A DNA stretch of 64,000 nt from Hyphodiscus hymeniophilus (lineage: Eukaryota; Ascomycota; Leotiomycetes; Helotiales; Hyphodiscaceae): assembly GCA_016508695.1 (NCBI GenBank), contig VNKQ01000020.1:496001-560000 (forward strand). Reading direction: 5' to 3'. A program made the translations under genes and the position numbers. Shown in pieces: positions 1 through 11,701 of this stretch; the stretch's first letter is position 1; every line of letters starts with the position of its first letter. The notes beneath the pieces are model-generated. The model made no database searches. It worked only from the letters and a program-made list of their open reading frames with translations, and was not told the origin of the DNA.

Positions 1-1106
1 TCTTCATCGCCCTCGCTCCCGCTATGTCACCTGCGGGTCTGTCCAATGGCATAGTCGACGCACTCGTCAAAGCCTCCCCACAAGTCCTCTTCCTCCTCTT
101 CGGCCGCCGCTCCATTCTTAGCTCCGCTACAATGTGGCAGTCAATTCTCTACCCGCCCATCTTCGTGCGTTGCATTGATATGGGCTTACGTTTCCTGTTT
201 GGCTGGCATGCACGCAATATGTCTACGAGCCAGAAACTTGCTGCTTACCCCCATCTTTACTCCTTTACCAGCACCAAGACCGTGGTGCATTGGTTCCAAG
301 TCATCCGCACGAAGAGCTTCCAAATGTACGATGACGACGTTCAGCCTGTCGTTTCCTTGGGTAGCGTGAGTAAGTACACCAAAGTCGCTAAATTCCCGAC
401 GCGGAATATCAAAACGCCAATTGTGCTTGTGTACGGTGGAAGCGACTCGTTGGTCGATATAAACGTTATGCTAAAAGAACTTCCATCCCATACCATCGCG
501 ACCGAGATTCCACATTACGAGCATCTTGATTTCTTGTGGGCTCGAGAAGTGGATTCGTTGGTCTTCCCGCATGTATTTGATGCACTGGAATCATTCTCTG
601 ATGCTGAGCACTCGAAAGAGGAATATGATCGTTATCGAAGTGCCAGACATGCTAGTATGGGAGTAGGAATGGCGAGATCGCCGTTGCTACTAGATCATCG
701 CAGTGACGACGAAAGTCCATCATACGCGGAAGTCGTGGCCACAAAGCCTGGAAGCCATGGCAATACTCTGGTGCTGAATAATGAAGGAGTGAAGAACGGT
801 GCACAGCGGTACGATTTTAACAATTCGTCGGCTGATGCATCGCCTCTTTCACCTACGCATGGTCGGACGGAACAGATCGACAACGCTCAAGAGATTGGGA
901 ATGGAAACCAGGTAGAGAAGAGAACACGGAATGTACGGAGTAGTAGTATTGGTAGTAACTTGAACTTTGACGGAGGATCGCGAGGGATTAGTTTGGGTGC
1001 TGGAAGAGCGGTGAGTGGTGTTGTTATAGGCAAGACTATGGGAAATATCACGACCGGCTCTGATGATAGCACTGAGAGTAGTAGAAAGAAGAGGATTAAG
1101 AGATAG
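1..1106 (+). CDS. Sterol-ester/triacylglycerol lipase (TGL1/acid lipase family), C-terminal part, cut by left edge
   Basis: The reading frame is open from the window edge; the first methionine at 24 is internal, because the codons before it (FIALAPA) continue the family's usual sequence. The product is an alpha/beta hydrolase of the acid lipase type, which cleaves sterol esters or triacylglycerols at lipid droplets. The visible part holds the catalytic-Asp region (YGGSDSLVD, about 427-455) and the catalytic-His region (PHYEHLDFLWA, about 511-543). The nucleophile elbow must lie upstream, outside the window. The last ~165 residues are a low-complexity Ser/Gly/Arg-rich tail ending in a basic KKRIKR, typical of a poorly conserved fungal extension. 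No intron is needed in the visible part. The family call is firm; the exact substrate is inferred. Confidence 0.85.
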   Translation, partial: FIALAPAMSPAGLSNGIVDALVKASPQVLFLLFGRRSILSSATMWQSILYPPIFVRCIDMGLRFLFGWHARNMSTSQKLAAYPHLYSFTSTKTVVHWFQVIRTKSFQMYDDDVQPVVSLGSVSKYTKVAKFPTRNIKTPIVLVYGGSDSLVDINVMLKELPSHTIATEIPHYEHLDFLWAREVDSLVFPHVFDALESFSDAEHSKEEYDRYRSARHASMGVGMARSPLLLDHRSDDESPSYAEVVATKPGSHGNTLVLNNEGVKNGAQRYDFNNSSADASPLSPTHGRTEQIDNAQEIGNGNQVEKRTRNVRSSSIGSNLNFDGGSRGISLGAGRAVSGVVIGKTMGNITTGSDDSTESSRKKRIKR

Positions 1107-3120
1107 GTCAAGATATCAAATATTAGAATTACATTTACACTTACAAAGCCCTATTACTGGTAGATAATAAAATATTCTTTTACGCTTTCAGTTTTACATA
1201 GAGATTGATTAACTTTACTATGTTTGCGTAGTTTCCTCAATAACAGTAGTCTTATTTATTTTGATTTTTATTCGACTTGTCTTTCTTTAAGCTTTCATGT
1301 CGTGTATTTAACTTATTTGTTACTTTCGAGGCCAGAAAAGTAATGCAATAAATACTATCGATAAGATTTACATTTTTATCATAACTATGTAGGGGTTCTT
1401 TTATCCTTCAAGTCACAACGTTAGAGACAATAAAGGTATAAGACTGTTATATTCATAAGAGGCCGCCTTTCTTTTCTATGACGACGGCACATACAGTGGT
1501 TATGATGGCAAGGTGAAACCTTATAGCGGGTGTAATATCGAAAGGAGGTATGACTGGTGCAGTAGTTCACAGATTCGAATAGCTACTCAACTCTTTGAGT
1601 TGGCTGAATCTAACGACTGAAGCGATGGTGGCACTCCATTCGAGTTCTGAAGACATCTCATTCTCCACAGGAGTATCATCTACCGGCCTAGAAAGCCCCC
1701 GATTTGTCTGTACTTTCCAACACGTCGAGGATGTTGATGTCATACGAATCTACGATATGTAGAGCCTCGAAAGTTTCTACAGACACTCTACAAGACTGGA
1801 AAAGGTGAATGTCTTGATGTTTATAAGACAGAAACAAAGTGAATGTGACTTTCGGTCCTATATTTTTCAAGCATTTGGTTGACAAAACTTCAGTCCAGAG
1901 AACGCCGCAAGTAGATTGAACTTGGTGCTAATGGTCTCCAAGTCTCAATGGTCCCGCACAACACCGTATTATGTAGGAGATGTCGACCGCTAAGGGCACA
2001 GTGAATGTCGTTAATGTGCTTCTTGCTTGCAAGTCCCGAAGGACCAAACCACCAATCACATTACTTGCCATATGAAGGCTACCAAGCAAGCCAAGTATGA
2101 AGGGAAGGAGTGCGTCTAAAGACGATATCTCTTAATGTGTCAAATTCCATATCGGCTAGTTGACAGTTTTGCGGCACCTCAAGTGGTTTTGTAGCAATGA
2201 TTAGTCGCTCTCAGCTCATTGTCAAACCATCCAACTGAAATACTCAAAGATTCAAAAGACGCCCACGCGGCGGTCGTTTGAAGAAAATTTTGGAACATAA
2301 GCACTCCCAAGATAGCTTGAATTTGATAGTTTACTTGCCATTATGTCCTTCTCCAATAATCTCACTCCAACAAGCGATATTCCCAGCTCTTTCCATTCTC
2401 GTCGAAACAACATCCAGCCAATTCTCTCCACATGGAAATGACAAAGTCCTAACTTCGCACAGAGTAAACCTCGAGAGTATTTGCAGGCCACATTGCAGAA
2501 AGTATTTCGTAAATGCCGTCAATTATTCATTTCCCGATGGAGCGACAACCCCCAAAGACAGCATTTGCCCCTTCATTCCAACACTGCACGAACCTCTTGT
2601 AAGCCTCAAAACGGTCAGGTTGAAGAGGCGTGAAGGGATCAGATAGGAATCAGCGAACCTCACAGACTCAGTCACATAATCAGATGACTCCGTTCGATCG
2701 TCTGGGACGCTCTGCTTCGAGGTGCGGAAGACGACGCTGAGCCGATGTTTGACTTCAGGCGGGCTGCTGCATCTTGGTCGTGAGCATACGCCGCTTTAAT
2801 TGTACTGCTTTGGATGTAGAGATGTGGAGAAAAGCCTGCTAGGAGACAGCGATGAAGGGCTGCCGCTGAATATGTTCGTCGAAATTGACTTTCAGAAGTG
2901 TGCACTGAAGCTTTCTGGCGTGGATGGCATCTCCGCTTTGGGCTTGTACCGCCCTGGCATTGCTGGCAATAGATATGTCTCATCTGAGTCAGTATTTAGC
3001 GAGGAATTTGTCATGCCCATGGATGCATCCCTTTTTAGTTGCGTGGCTTGCGTCTGTGAGATACTGTCGGTTGCGGGCTCAGCGTAATTTGGGCCTATTT
3101 TCACCGCTTTTACATGTAAT
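1107..3120. other. Gene-poor spacer
   Basis: About 2 kb after the lipase stop. The first ~350 bases are AT-rich 3' flank. Only short, mutually overlapping ORFs (60-120 codons) without recognisable motifs or splice partners are seen, so I call no gene. Confidence 0.5.
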
Positions 3121-3155
3121 ACCGATTTAGTAGGGAACCCCCACTAAAAGTCGGT
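3121..3155. repeat. Imperfect inverted repeat at the edge of the AT-rich island
   Basis: The arms 3121-3135 (ACCGATTTAGTAGGG) and 3140-3155 (CCCACTAAAAGTCGGT) are near reverse complements with an indel and a few mismatches. The hairpin lies exactly where normal-GC sequence gives way to AT-rich sequence. It could be a remnant terminal inverted repeat of a DNA transposon or a chance hairpin; I could not find its partner end. Confidence 0.35.
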
Positions 3156-3199
3156 AAGCGATTTAAAGAACCTCAAAATATCAAGAAATATAAACGTAA

Positions 3200-4250
3200 A
3201 CCTATACCTAATTAGGCAAAATTAAAACTAATTCTTAGTATTTTATTTTTTACTTTAATATAGCTCGATTAAATTAACTTGCGCGCCTTAAACTAAAGGT
3301 AAAAACTCTAATATTAAACTATAAAAGAGCCTTAAAAGGTAGTTCTAGCGTTACTCTAACTCTTACTCCTCGAATTCGACTTAATATAAGTTTGTTATCG
3401 TTTACAAAGGCTATTATAAGTATAGTACCTCCTATTATAAAACTAGTAGTAAGTATTATACTTATATTACTTACGCAAACCTTATTAGCGCCTATATTAA
3501 TACTTATACTAAAACTAGTTATAAAACCACCTCTTATACTTATAAAGCGTAAACTATAAGATATTACTTTTAGTATATATGTTACTATTGATTTAAATAT
3601 AATATTAGAGTAAGGAATACCTCTTGTCTTACTAGATAGTAAAGCTAGTATAATATCGATTCTTTAGCGTACTAAGAAGGTAATATTTAAAAAGTATATT
3701 ATTAGTAAGTATACTAAACCTTTAAAGGCTATAACTTATATTCTCGGTCGTTATAAGGCTCTAAATAATCGCAAACGCTATAATATTCCTTTCGCAAATA
3801 ATATTATTTAAATCAAGAAGAAATAGTATACTTAAGAGTTAATTTTATATAATACTAAAGTTATAAAAGTATAAATTCAATATAGAATCGATTTCGACTC
3901 TAATAAGGTTATAATTAAAAAGATTTAATAGGCTAGAAAAGTAGTAACCTAAAAAAGTAAACAAATTAAAAAGCTTTTTAATACTAATATTAAGAAAGCA
4001 CTAAAACCGGTTTTTATAGATAAAGATAAACTCGATAACCCCTATAAATCGATTATAACTATAAAGAAGAGACCTTTAGTTATTACTTAGTTAAAAAGAA
4101 AATTAGTAAAAAGGAGAAAAGCTATAGTTCTAAGAACTACGACTCGCGCGTTTAACAATATTATAACTATAACAAACCTCGACTCCTAGTAGTGGATCGT
4201 AGGCAAGTTAGTTGGGTTGGGTAGGCAGGGAAGCTAGTTAGTAGTCAAGC
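3200..4250 (+). mobile_element. Degraded plus-strand retroelement fragment (gag/protease-like)
   Basis: Reading + strand through stops gives a coherent basic protein-like stretch. At 3629-3649 it contains LLDSKAS, which corresponds to the retropepsin active-site motif LLDSGAS with GGA changed to AAA. The fragment stops close to the minus-strand LTR at 4302, consistent with an older plus-strand element interrupted by the minus-strand Gypsy element. Only this one motif identifies it, so the gag/protease label is tentative. Confidence 0.45.
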
Positions 4251-4301
4251 GTTATATAACTATTACGAGTTACTAAGTATATATAAAGATACTTTATTTG
4301 A

Positions 4302-4526
4302 GTTAAGTATAAAGCTTCTATTTACTAAAGAAATACTACTTGCTTATATAAAACCTTTATAACCCGGGATTAGTATAATTAATTAAATTAGTATTCTAAT
4401 TCTCTTAAAACGACTAATCTAATTATATAATTATAAAGTAATTCTTACTCTTATAATCTCTACTTATAGTTCTCTTATAGCCTAGCTATTAAGCCTTAGG
4501 CTATAAATTATTATATAGTTATAATA
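4302..4526 (-). mobile_element. RIP-mutated 3' LTR of a Gypsy element, with polypurine tract
   Basis: Read on the minus strand, the block starts TGTTATAAC and is preceded directly by a purine run (complement of 4527-4540), the expected polypurine tract beside a 3' LTR. The segment aligns along its length with 53761-53971, a copy with far fewer transitions; shared landmarks include AAGCTTCTATYTACTAARGA and the ATAACAATA/GTTGTAACA end. Differences are mostly C/T and G/A. The minus-strand pol relic just to the right supports the orientation. Confidence 0.75.
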
Positions 4527-4692
4527 CTATCCCCCTCTTAGCCTAATATAATCCTATATACTAAATATATAATAAGAAATAGTCGTTTTTAAGTTTAAGG
4601 CTTCTTTCTTCTTTATTATACCCCCTTAACAATCCCGCAAAACCGAGTATTATTTAAACTTATATTCTTATATAAAAGTTAAAGGTTATATA

Positions 4693-5155
4693 ATGCCTTT
4701 TTATTCTCGCTATCTTTATAACTATAAATACTATATAATATTTATTAATTCGGACTAATATACTAAGTATATTCGTTCTAATAACTCTTCTTATAATATT
4801 TAGGGCCCCTTTAAGAGTAATTAAGAGCGTCTTAAGCGCGCTAAGGCTAAACTTACTTTAGATTTAGACGCTATATTATCTAAGTAATAGCGACTACTTA
4901 CTTAGCTTTTAGAGGTATTTACTAAGTTAGCTTGTTTTAAAAAGTAAAAGAAAATATTTCGGAAAAGAATAATTAAAATATTATATTATAGTCTTAAATC
5001 TCTTAACGAGTTAAATATAATAAAAGAAAAGAAGAGGGTTATTACTAATCCTATTATAACTCTTTTTATTACGTCCTTTAATCTCCTATTAAATCCGGAT
5101 CTTGCGTTAGCCCTTACTTCTTTAACTTTACTAACCCCTTTTAGTTAGATATAAG
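4693..5155 (+). pseudogene. Degraded cysteine-rich ORF antisense to the Gypsy element
   Basis: A single frame from the ATG at 4693 to about 5155 is coherent apart from stops at positions expected from Gln/Trp codons after RIP. It begins with Tyr/Cys-rich spacing (SRYLYNYKYY, then YTKYIRSNNSSY) that fits a CxxC..C..CxxC..C knuckle with Cys turned to Tyr. A long charged helical segment follows (ERLKRAKAKLTLDLDAILSK, then LKSLNEL). It lies between the Gypsy integrase and 3' LTR but runs on the opposite strand. I recall similar short Cys-rich, coiled-coil proteins around fungal retroelements but cannot name a family. Confidence 0.5.
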
Positions 5156-5399
5156 TTTTTCTAATATCGCGACTAAGAATAGTCTTAGTAAAACTATCTT
5201 AAAAGATTTAGATAATTAAAGTTTCTTATAGGTTCTTATATATTATTTATATCGCTATATCTTTTCTATTTAATAAGATATTCTTACTAATTCTTATTTC
5301 GTTTAATACCTTTTATTTCTTTGACTTTATATATATTTAAATTATTTTCTAATTAAATTTCGATATTTGTAATTATAGCTATAAATCCTTTTACTAATT

Positions 5400-8300
5400 C
5401 TAGTAGAGAGACGTAAAATATAAGGTATAGTCAAGACTTTTTTAATAGTTTTAGCTAATAATTAACTACTCTAATTTTTTCTAGAACTTCGAATAGTCCT
5501 AACTTTTTAAAGTTAAGTTTTATATTAAGTTATTTTGTCTTAATGTTTTTTTATAAGAGGTAAACTTTATCCTTCTCTTAAAGTATTAGCTTTATACTTT
5601 ACTTTTTATTAGTAAATATTATTATTTTAAGTCTAACGAATTTAATGTCTTTAGCTAATTGTTTATATAATATCCTTAATTTATTTATAGACACGAGTGC
5701 GTATTAAGCTTTTATATTATCCTTTTTTAGTTATTAATAGACTTCTAGCTAGTATTTATAATTTATAAAGAATAGTAATATTCTAATAGGCTTACTTTTC
5801 GAGTTATTATATATAAATTCTATAATTAGTAATAGTTTTACTTAATTATTTTATTCTTAGTTTATATAGCTTTATAAGTATTATTCTAGAGTTTGGTTTA
5901 ATCTTTCTATTTGTTTATTCGTTTATAAGTAAAAGGCTATAAATAGTTTATAGTTTACTTTAAAGTAAAGAGTTTGTCCCTATTTAATGTAATTTTATCT
6001 AATAATCCGTATCGGCTAATAATTGTTTTTACAAATATATATATAAGCTCTATTATATTACTTCTTTCCTTATATAATATAAAGTATTTATATTTCGTTA
6101 GTTAATTAATAACTACTTAAATAAAGTTATAAATAACGTTTGTTATTAGTTCTTTAAAAGGTAATAGCTTAATAATAAAATTAAAGACTATTGATTTTTA
6201 TACTTTTCTAGGTATTAGGGCTAGTTATAGTAACTTATATAATATATATTTATTTGGTTTACTTTTGTTATAAAGGTTATATTCTAATACTTCTTTGTCT
6301 ATTACTTTTCTTATTCCCGGGAAGTAATAATCTCTTAATAGCCTTTCTAAGGTCCTATTAATTCCTTAATATCCGTAAGTAAGTAACGAATATTATTCTT
6401 AAACGAATTCGTTCCTTATATATAATAGAATATAAACAAGTCCTTTAAATTATAATATTCTTTAGTAGTTTATAGTAAAGTCCTTAGTTAGTTCTTTAAG
6501 GATTTTAACTATATATTTATCTTATTAATATATTACTTTTATTCTTATTTCTAGATCCTTATCTTTTATAATAGATATTATAACTAAGAGTTTATAATTA
6601 TACTTTATACTTTTATTAATTTCTTTAAGTATAGTGCGGGGCCTCTTTATAAGTTTGCCGCTATACTCTTATTATTAGCTTAAAGTATTTACTTTTACGT
6701 TTTCTAATCTTTTCTAATAAGAGATAATAAAATTATAGGCTAATAATATCTCTAACTACTTGACTTGTTTTCGGTTTAGGATCTTAGTTATAATAAAGGT
6801 TATAAGGTTCTTATAATTAGTTTATACTTAAACTTAATACTTTAGTCCTTTAAAGTAAACTCTTTATTATTCGAATAATATAACTATAGTAAGTAACTCT
6901 TTATTATATATATTATAATTAAGTTTTATTAGCGAGAGTTTTCGTAAGTAATATACGACTAGTTTAAGCTTTTTATTTTTATCGAGCTAACTAATTATTA
7001 CTTTAATAACAAAGTCTAATATATTTGTTTTTAAGATAATTAATAGTTCTAAGTTAAATATAGTAAGAATAGAGGCCGATACGAATCGAGCCTTAAGGTT
7101 ATTAAAAGCTTATTAGGCTTCCTTATTCTATTTTTATTTTTTATCTTTTTATATAAGTTTTATAAGTAAGTTTATAATTATTAAATATCTTTAAATAAAT
7201 CTTTAATAAAAGTTAGTAAACCCTAGAAAAGATTATATTTCTTTAATAGTCTTAGGTTCTTTCTATATTACTTTTATCTTCTTAGAATTTATTTTAATTT
7301 ATTTCGTTTTATAATAAATCTTAAGAAGGTTACTTTTTCTTTATAAAACTTATATTTCTCTAGCTCTAATATAAAAGGTATTTTTGTAAGCTTTTTGAGG
7401 ACTTTCCTTATATATTTAATATATTTTGCTTTGTTTTTAGAGAATATTAAAATATTATTTAAGTATATAATAATAAAGATATCTAAATATTCGTATAGAG
7501 TATTCTTAACTAGTTATTAGTATAATACGGGTATATTAATTAATTCAAAGGGTATAACTAAGTACTCGTATAATCCGTATTATATTCTAAATAGTATTTT
7601 TTATTTTTCTCTTAACTTAATATATATAAGGTTATAAGTCCCTTATATATTTAAGTAAGTAAAGAATATTATTTCTTCTAATCTATCGTATAACTCGTTA
7701 ATTAAGAGTAATAAGTACTAATCCTTAATAATAATATTATTAAGTTATTAATAGTCGATATAAAGTCTTAGTTTCTTATTCTTCTTTAATATAAATAAAA
7801 GTAGGCTTATTACTAGTAATATCGATAATTGTATAAATCCCTTCTTTAAATTTAAGTCGATATACTCTTTATATATAACTAATTCTTTTATTAATAGTTA
7901 GTAAATAAGTCTAAATATAAGACTCTTTCCTAGCTTAATAAGTATCTCGTAATCTTATAGCTTATACTTCGGAAGTACCTCGTTATAAAGGGCTTTTTAA
8001 AATAGAAACTCGTATTTCTTATACGCTATTAGTATTCGCTTTAATATAAAAGCCTAGGCTTAATCCTTTAGACTTAGGATAATTATATATAACTCTTCTT
8101 AGTTAAGAGATCTTCTATCTCCTTAAAGTGTCTTATTATTATATTAATACGAATATTAGCTTAAAGTAATCCTTCTTTATTTTTAGTTAACTAATAGATT
8201 ATAAAGTTAAAGCTAAAGTATATTAAGAATTATTATATAAGTTCTTATAATAATAAGATTAAATTAAATCTCTTTAGTATATTCTTTTATTATTTTTATT

Positions 8301-8430
8301 TAGAGACGTTTAGTTTTATAAGTTATTATTCTCTTATTAGACTTAATTGTTTCTCTATTAATAATACTTAGACTATATAAGTCTTACTTTCTAAGAATCC
8401 CGAATTTTCTTATAATTACTTTAATATTAA
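5400..8430 (-). mobile_element. RIP-degraded Gypsy (Ty3-type) pol: reverse transcriptase and integrase
   Basis: On the minus strand, about 8010-7440 reads as reverse transcriptase: LRLYIDY (YVDYRxLN region), YEYLVIPFELINIP at 7572-7523 (the Gypsy MPFGLTNAP box) and IIIYLNNILIFS at about 7475-7440 (the YxDD box with Asp read as Asn). Further on, 6385-6108 reads as integrase: GINRTLERLLRDYYFPGI, a degraded zinc-binding EYNLYNKSKP, and NFIIKLLP where the first catalytic Asp (DFIxxLP) is expected. The order RT-integrase-PPT-LTR on one strand defines a Gypsy element. The upstream gag and 5' LTR are missing: the element is cut at 8436. Confidence 0.85.
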
Positions 8431-8436
8431 TAATGT

Positions 8437-9956
8437 TCATGTCGGTGATTCTGCATCCGGAAACCGGGGTTTCCTGAACGGGGAATCGTCTCGCCAAAGG
8501 CCCTGCTGCTCTAGCTCTCTGGCTGCTCTTTCCACGACTAAAACAGCCCCTGCTAGCCCATCCCTCGACTCCACCTCATGTATAAATCCATCGCTGCTTC
8601 CCACCTCGACCGCTGCGTTTTCGTCGCACTCTTTCTCAATCTTTTTCGAGCGCGCCTGCCGCCATCTGCCTTCGCCATGACACCATATCGGCCTCATCAC
8701 GAAGCAGGTCCGGCGCTATTACGAGTACTGCTCCTCCAATCTCCACTTCTACGAAGAGATTCGTCCTCCTACTCGACCTCATCCCGTGTGAGTTTGCCCT
8801 TCTCCACCTCTGGTGTCAGAATATGCCTCATAATAATGCTGATCTTGATCTATTTCAGCCTATCTCGGACTCGCCGACGATCTGCTACGCGTGTACCGAC
8901 GACAACATCTCCCCCCATGACTTGGTCGACATCCTCTTCCTGACAATACGAGACGCTAGTGCAGGCTCCTCCCCAACCGCCCACTCCGCCGAAATCCAGA
9001 ATTCCCTGCGTGTCAGACGACGTTAGGTTATCTAAGAGGCTCTTTATTATCTTCTGGGCAGGGAGGGTTGTGATATGGCTACCTTTAAGATGCAGGCGTT
9101 GCCAGCGAGGCAGGTGACCTTTTCGTGGGGCAGTGGTTTGGGAAAGGAACTGCTGGCTTGACTTCATGACGCGGCAAGACAAGGAATATGCGAACACATG
9201 GAAGAAGCGTAGTAAGGAGAGCGACCGCAGCCGAGTCAGCTGCGCGCATGAGCATCCAGAAGAAGGTCCGGAACACCACCCTTGACTCCCCCATTTGGCA
9301 AACGGACCCGAATTTGAGACCCATAGAATCTCAGGGTAACGGTCATACGCGTTGGTGTCTGGGCATGGTGGGGATGATGCAGCGGCTGGAGCGGTCAGGG
9401 AAAGCCTGGATGAGGTAGCAGAGTCGCAAAGCAACACCCTGTCCTGCCTGCTGGAATGGTTGGGAGAGATTCCTCGCAGTCTTTACTGCCCGAGTTTCCT
9501 CTTATAGCAATCACCCTGGGTGTAGTTACTTGATGAGGAAAGCCTTCTCGGATCCGCCGAATACCTATCGCACAGCTCAACGACGCACACCCGTCCTAGC
9601 GACCGATTCGCCTATGTACGAGAGACGCTGAGCACTAAGGCCTGCAAATACGAGGTGGGCCTGCTGAGGTGGCGTAGCCCTTGACCCACCAGCGTTTCTA
9701 CAGCTCTCCTGACGACCGGGACACGAAGCTGTGATCTGCCGATCCCTGCAACTCGTCCAGGCTGAGATGTTGTTTGGAGGACGTTCCTGCATTTTAATGG
9801 CGTTCCAAGACCTTAGTAGCTGCTGTGAGACTCTAGATCCGAGGCGCGGTACGCATAGGTGGGCCGATGGAAAGGATGCCAGTGAGATGACGAAACGGCA
9901 AGGAGGACGGCATATGCAGACTGCAGAGCCTGTCCCGGGAGTGTGCAGTGTAACAA
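8437..9956. other. Normal-GC spacer with a possible broken + strand exon pair
   Basis: No convincing gene. A plausible intron (about 8791-8859, GTGAGT donor, CTGAT branch, TTTCAG acceptor) could join a short exon reading RRYYEYCSSNLHFYEEI to one ending at 9026. The upstream frame has a stop at the likely start and I recognise no family. The rest holds only short overlapping ORFs. Confidence 0.3.
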
Positions 9957-9967
9957 GTTTATAAAAG
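9957..9967 (+). promoter_or_regulatory. TATA box of the chromodomain gene
   Basis: GTTTATAAAAGG lies about 100 bases upstream of the ATG at 10063, the usual distance for a fungal TATA element followed by a short leader. Confidence 0.5.
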
Positions 9968-10062
9968 GCCTCCGATTCCACTTCCATGCTTAATACCATC
10001 TGCATTCCAGATCCAGCCATCGAATTACAACAATACCCTACTTGCGCTCGCCTACTCTCGAC

Positions 10063-11501
10063 ATGTCCACCTTAACTATCATTCCTTACGCTCCAAAATC
10101 ACCGAAGCACAAGCTTCGAATTCGTCCCTTCAAATCCTTCGCGCAGCAACTCAGCTCCATTGACGAGACTCTGCAGATCGATTCAAGCACCATGCCAGTC
10201 ACAGCAGCGCCGGCGTTGGGAGCAGCGGCAGGCAACGACTGGTGTCGAAAGGCTGGTGGAAATAACGGGGCCGAAGCCCAAGGTGGTCAAGCTTGTGTAG
10301 ATGATCTGGTCGGAGCTCGAGGTGTGTATTTAGATCGTCCCTGGCACGGCTGTTATTTTAATCTGATCCCATGAAGCAGCCTCGATAGCAGAGAAGGAAG
10401 ATTCTGATGACGACGCCGACGACGAATTTCAGTCTCTGACACGTTTACTCTCGTCGAAATATAAGCACATATTGGCAGACGAGAAACCGACCGTGAACGG
10501 CACCACGGAGAAGAGTATTGATCAAGCCCTGGATAATAACCACTGCCCTGGGTCCAGTGAACTGGCATTCCCTGGCAGCTATGGTAGGTGTGCTTAACTG
10601 CTTTGGTGCAGCGCATAGGATCCTAACTAATGGCACTGCAGACGAGGCGATCACATTGGGTAGCGATTATATGCTGGAAAACGACGATAGTGATCTCCGC
10701 GCCAAAAACACGGCTCGCAACCTGAACAGTGGGCGACAGGACAATAACGCCACGAATTCTGAAACGCAACCACTTTCTAATCGCACGGCCAACGAGCATG
10801 GTAGGGGTGATAATAACATCAATGACAGTATGCCCCTCTATACAACCCAGCAACAGAGGTCCAACTCCGATCCTTCCAGTTGTAACGCACGTCATACTAG
10901 CACTTTGTCGCTTTCGCGTAGTGACGAATGGAAATACAGCCTAGGAGATATCAATGCAAGCGATGCCGATGATTCAGGAGACGATGCTACCTGGTCGAAG
11001 CGGAGGAAGGTTTCTGCTCCGTTGAATGGTAGGGTTGTCTCAAAATGCCATAACAAACGGTCGCGACCATCTTCTCTACCAATCTCTGAGGACGAGGATG
11101 ACCGAAGTCTTAGCAGCTCTGCCCACGAGAAGCCTGCCGGCATCAGAACGCCCCCTGCTTCTGAGTCCGCTCCTCCAACAGAACCTCATCTCTACCGGCA
11201 GGCGAGCGACGCTGACCAAGATTGGGAGGTCCGTCAAATTATTGGCAAAGAGCTTGTTGATGGTGTGCTGCACTACATGGTGGACTGGCACCCAACACTA
11301 ATGCCGGAATACTCACTAGGACATGCAAAGGAGCTGGTGGATAAATTTGAGGCACGACTTCGAGCACAATCTAAGGTCAAGAACGGGCGAAGGAGACTGT
11401 GCTCGAAGCGAGGCGGTAGGACAGCGCTAAAAGCTGAAACACTGGCTGATCAAGGGAAGAAGAAACCGCGAAGCCGGCTTCGAAACCTTGTACCATATTG
11501 A
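10063..11501 (+). CDS. Chromodomain-like nuclear protein (family copy A)
   Basis: Three exons, 10063-10321, 10393-10583 (10392 if counted from the AG) and 10642-11501, give a continuous ~436-residue frame. The introns have GTGTGT and GTAGGT donors, and the second has CTAACTAA before its CAG. The first ~330 residues are acidic, Ser/Asn/Asp-rich and probably disordered. A chromodomain-like segment follows near the C-terminus: DWEVRQIIGKEL, HYMVDWHPT and a closing LVDKFEARL helix. It ends in a Lys/Arg-rich tail suited to nuclear localisation. Chromodomains bind methylated histone tails or retroelement chromatin; the exact ligand here is unknown. It is the only open copy of a family with decayed members at 13.2-15.3, 22.4-24.8 and 57.95 kb, and a broken Myb exon lies just downstream. 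Confidence 0.7.
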
Positions 11502-11572
11502 TGGCTAGCCGAGGTTGTGATGTCACCTCGTAATTGTTCAGCTTTTGTACATGTTCACCTCCAGTTGCTCTC

Positions 11573-11692
11573 AACGAAGCGTAATCCATAAACGGAAGAA
11601 GAGGACAAGAACTTGGTCAAGATGAAGGAGGATGGTTATTGTTGGGAAGAAATCTGCGTTGAATTACCTACCCACCCTTCAGGAGCAGGGGA
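11573..11692 (+). pseudogene. Remnant Myb/SANT exon downstream of copy A
   Basis: The sequence matches the Myb segment of copy B (15144-15260) almost base for base (TEEEDKNLVKMKEDG, then WEEI). The conserved first Trp codon of the Myb repeat is TAA here, and the frame ends after the third helix region. It lies about 70 bases after the chromodomain gene stop, so copy A once probably had the chromo-plus-Myb layout of copy B. Confidence 0.6.
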
Positions 11693-11701
11693 GGAAAGTT
11701 A

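Larger units (their letters stand above)
3140..8436. repeat. RIP-degraded, AT-rich retroelement island
   Basis: About 5.3 kb with very low GC, TAA/TAG/TTA/CTA in all frames and no ORF of 60 codons. The left edge is fairly sharp and the right edge very sharp: normal composition resumes at 8437. Transposon protein motifs can still be read through the stops, with replacements expected from C-to-T and G-to-A changes (for example YLDD read as YLNN, and Trp/Gln codons turned to stops). This is the signature of repeat-induced point mutation. The sub-elements are listed separately. Confidence 0.9.

Noticed and set aside
8850..9437. 195-codon minus-strand ORF
   Set aside because: No recognised motif, unusual composition, and it overlaps a plausible plus-strand intron and exon.
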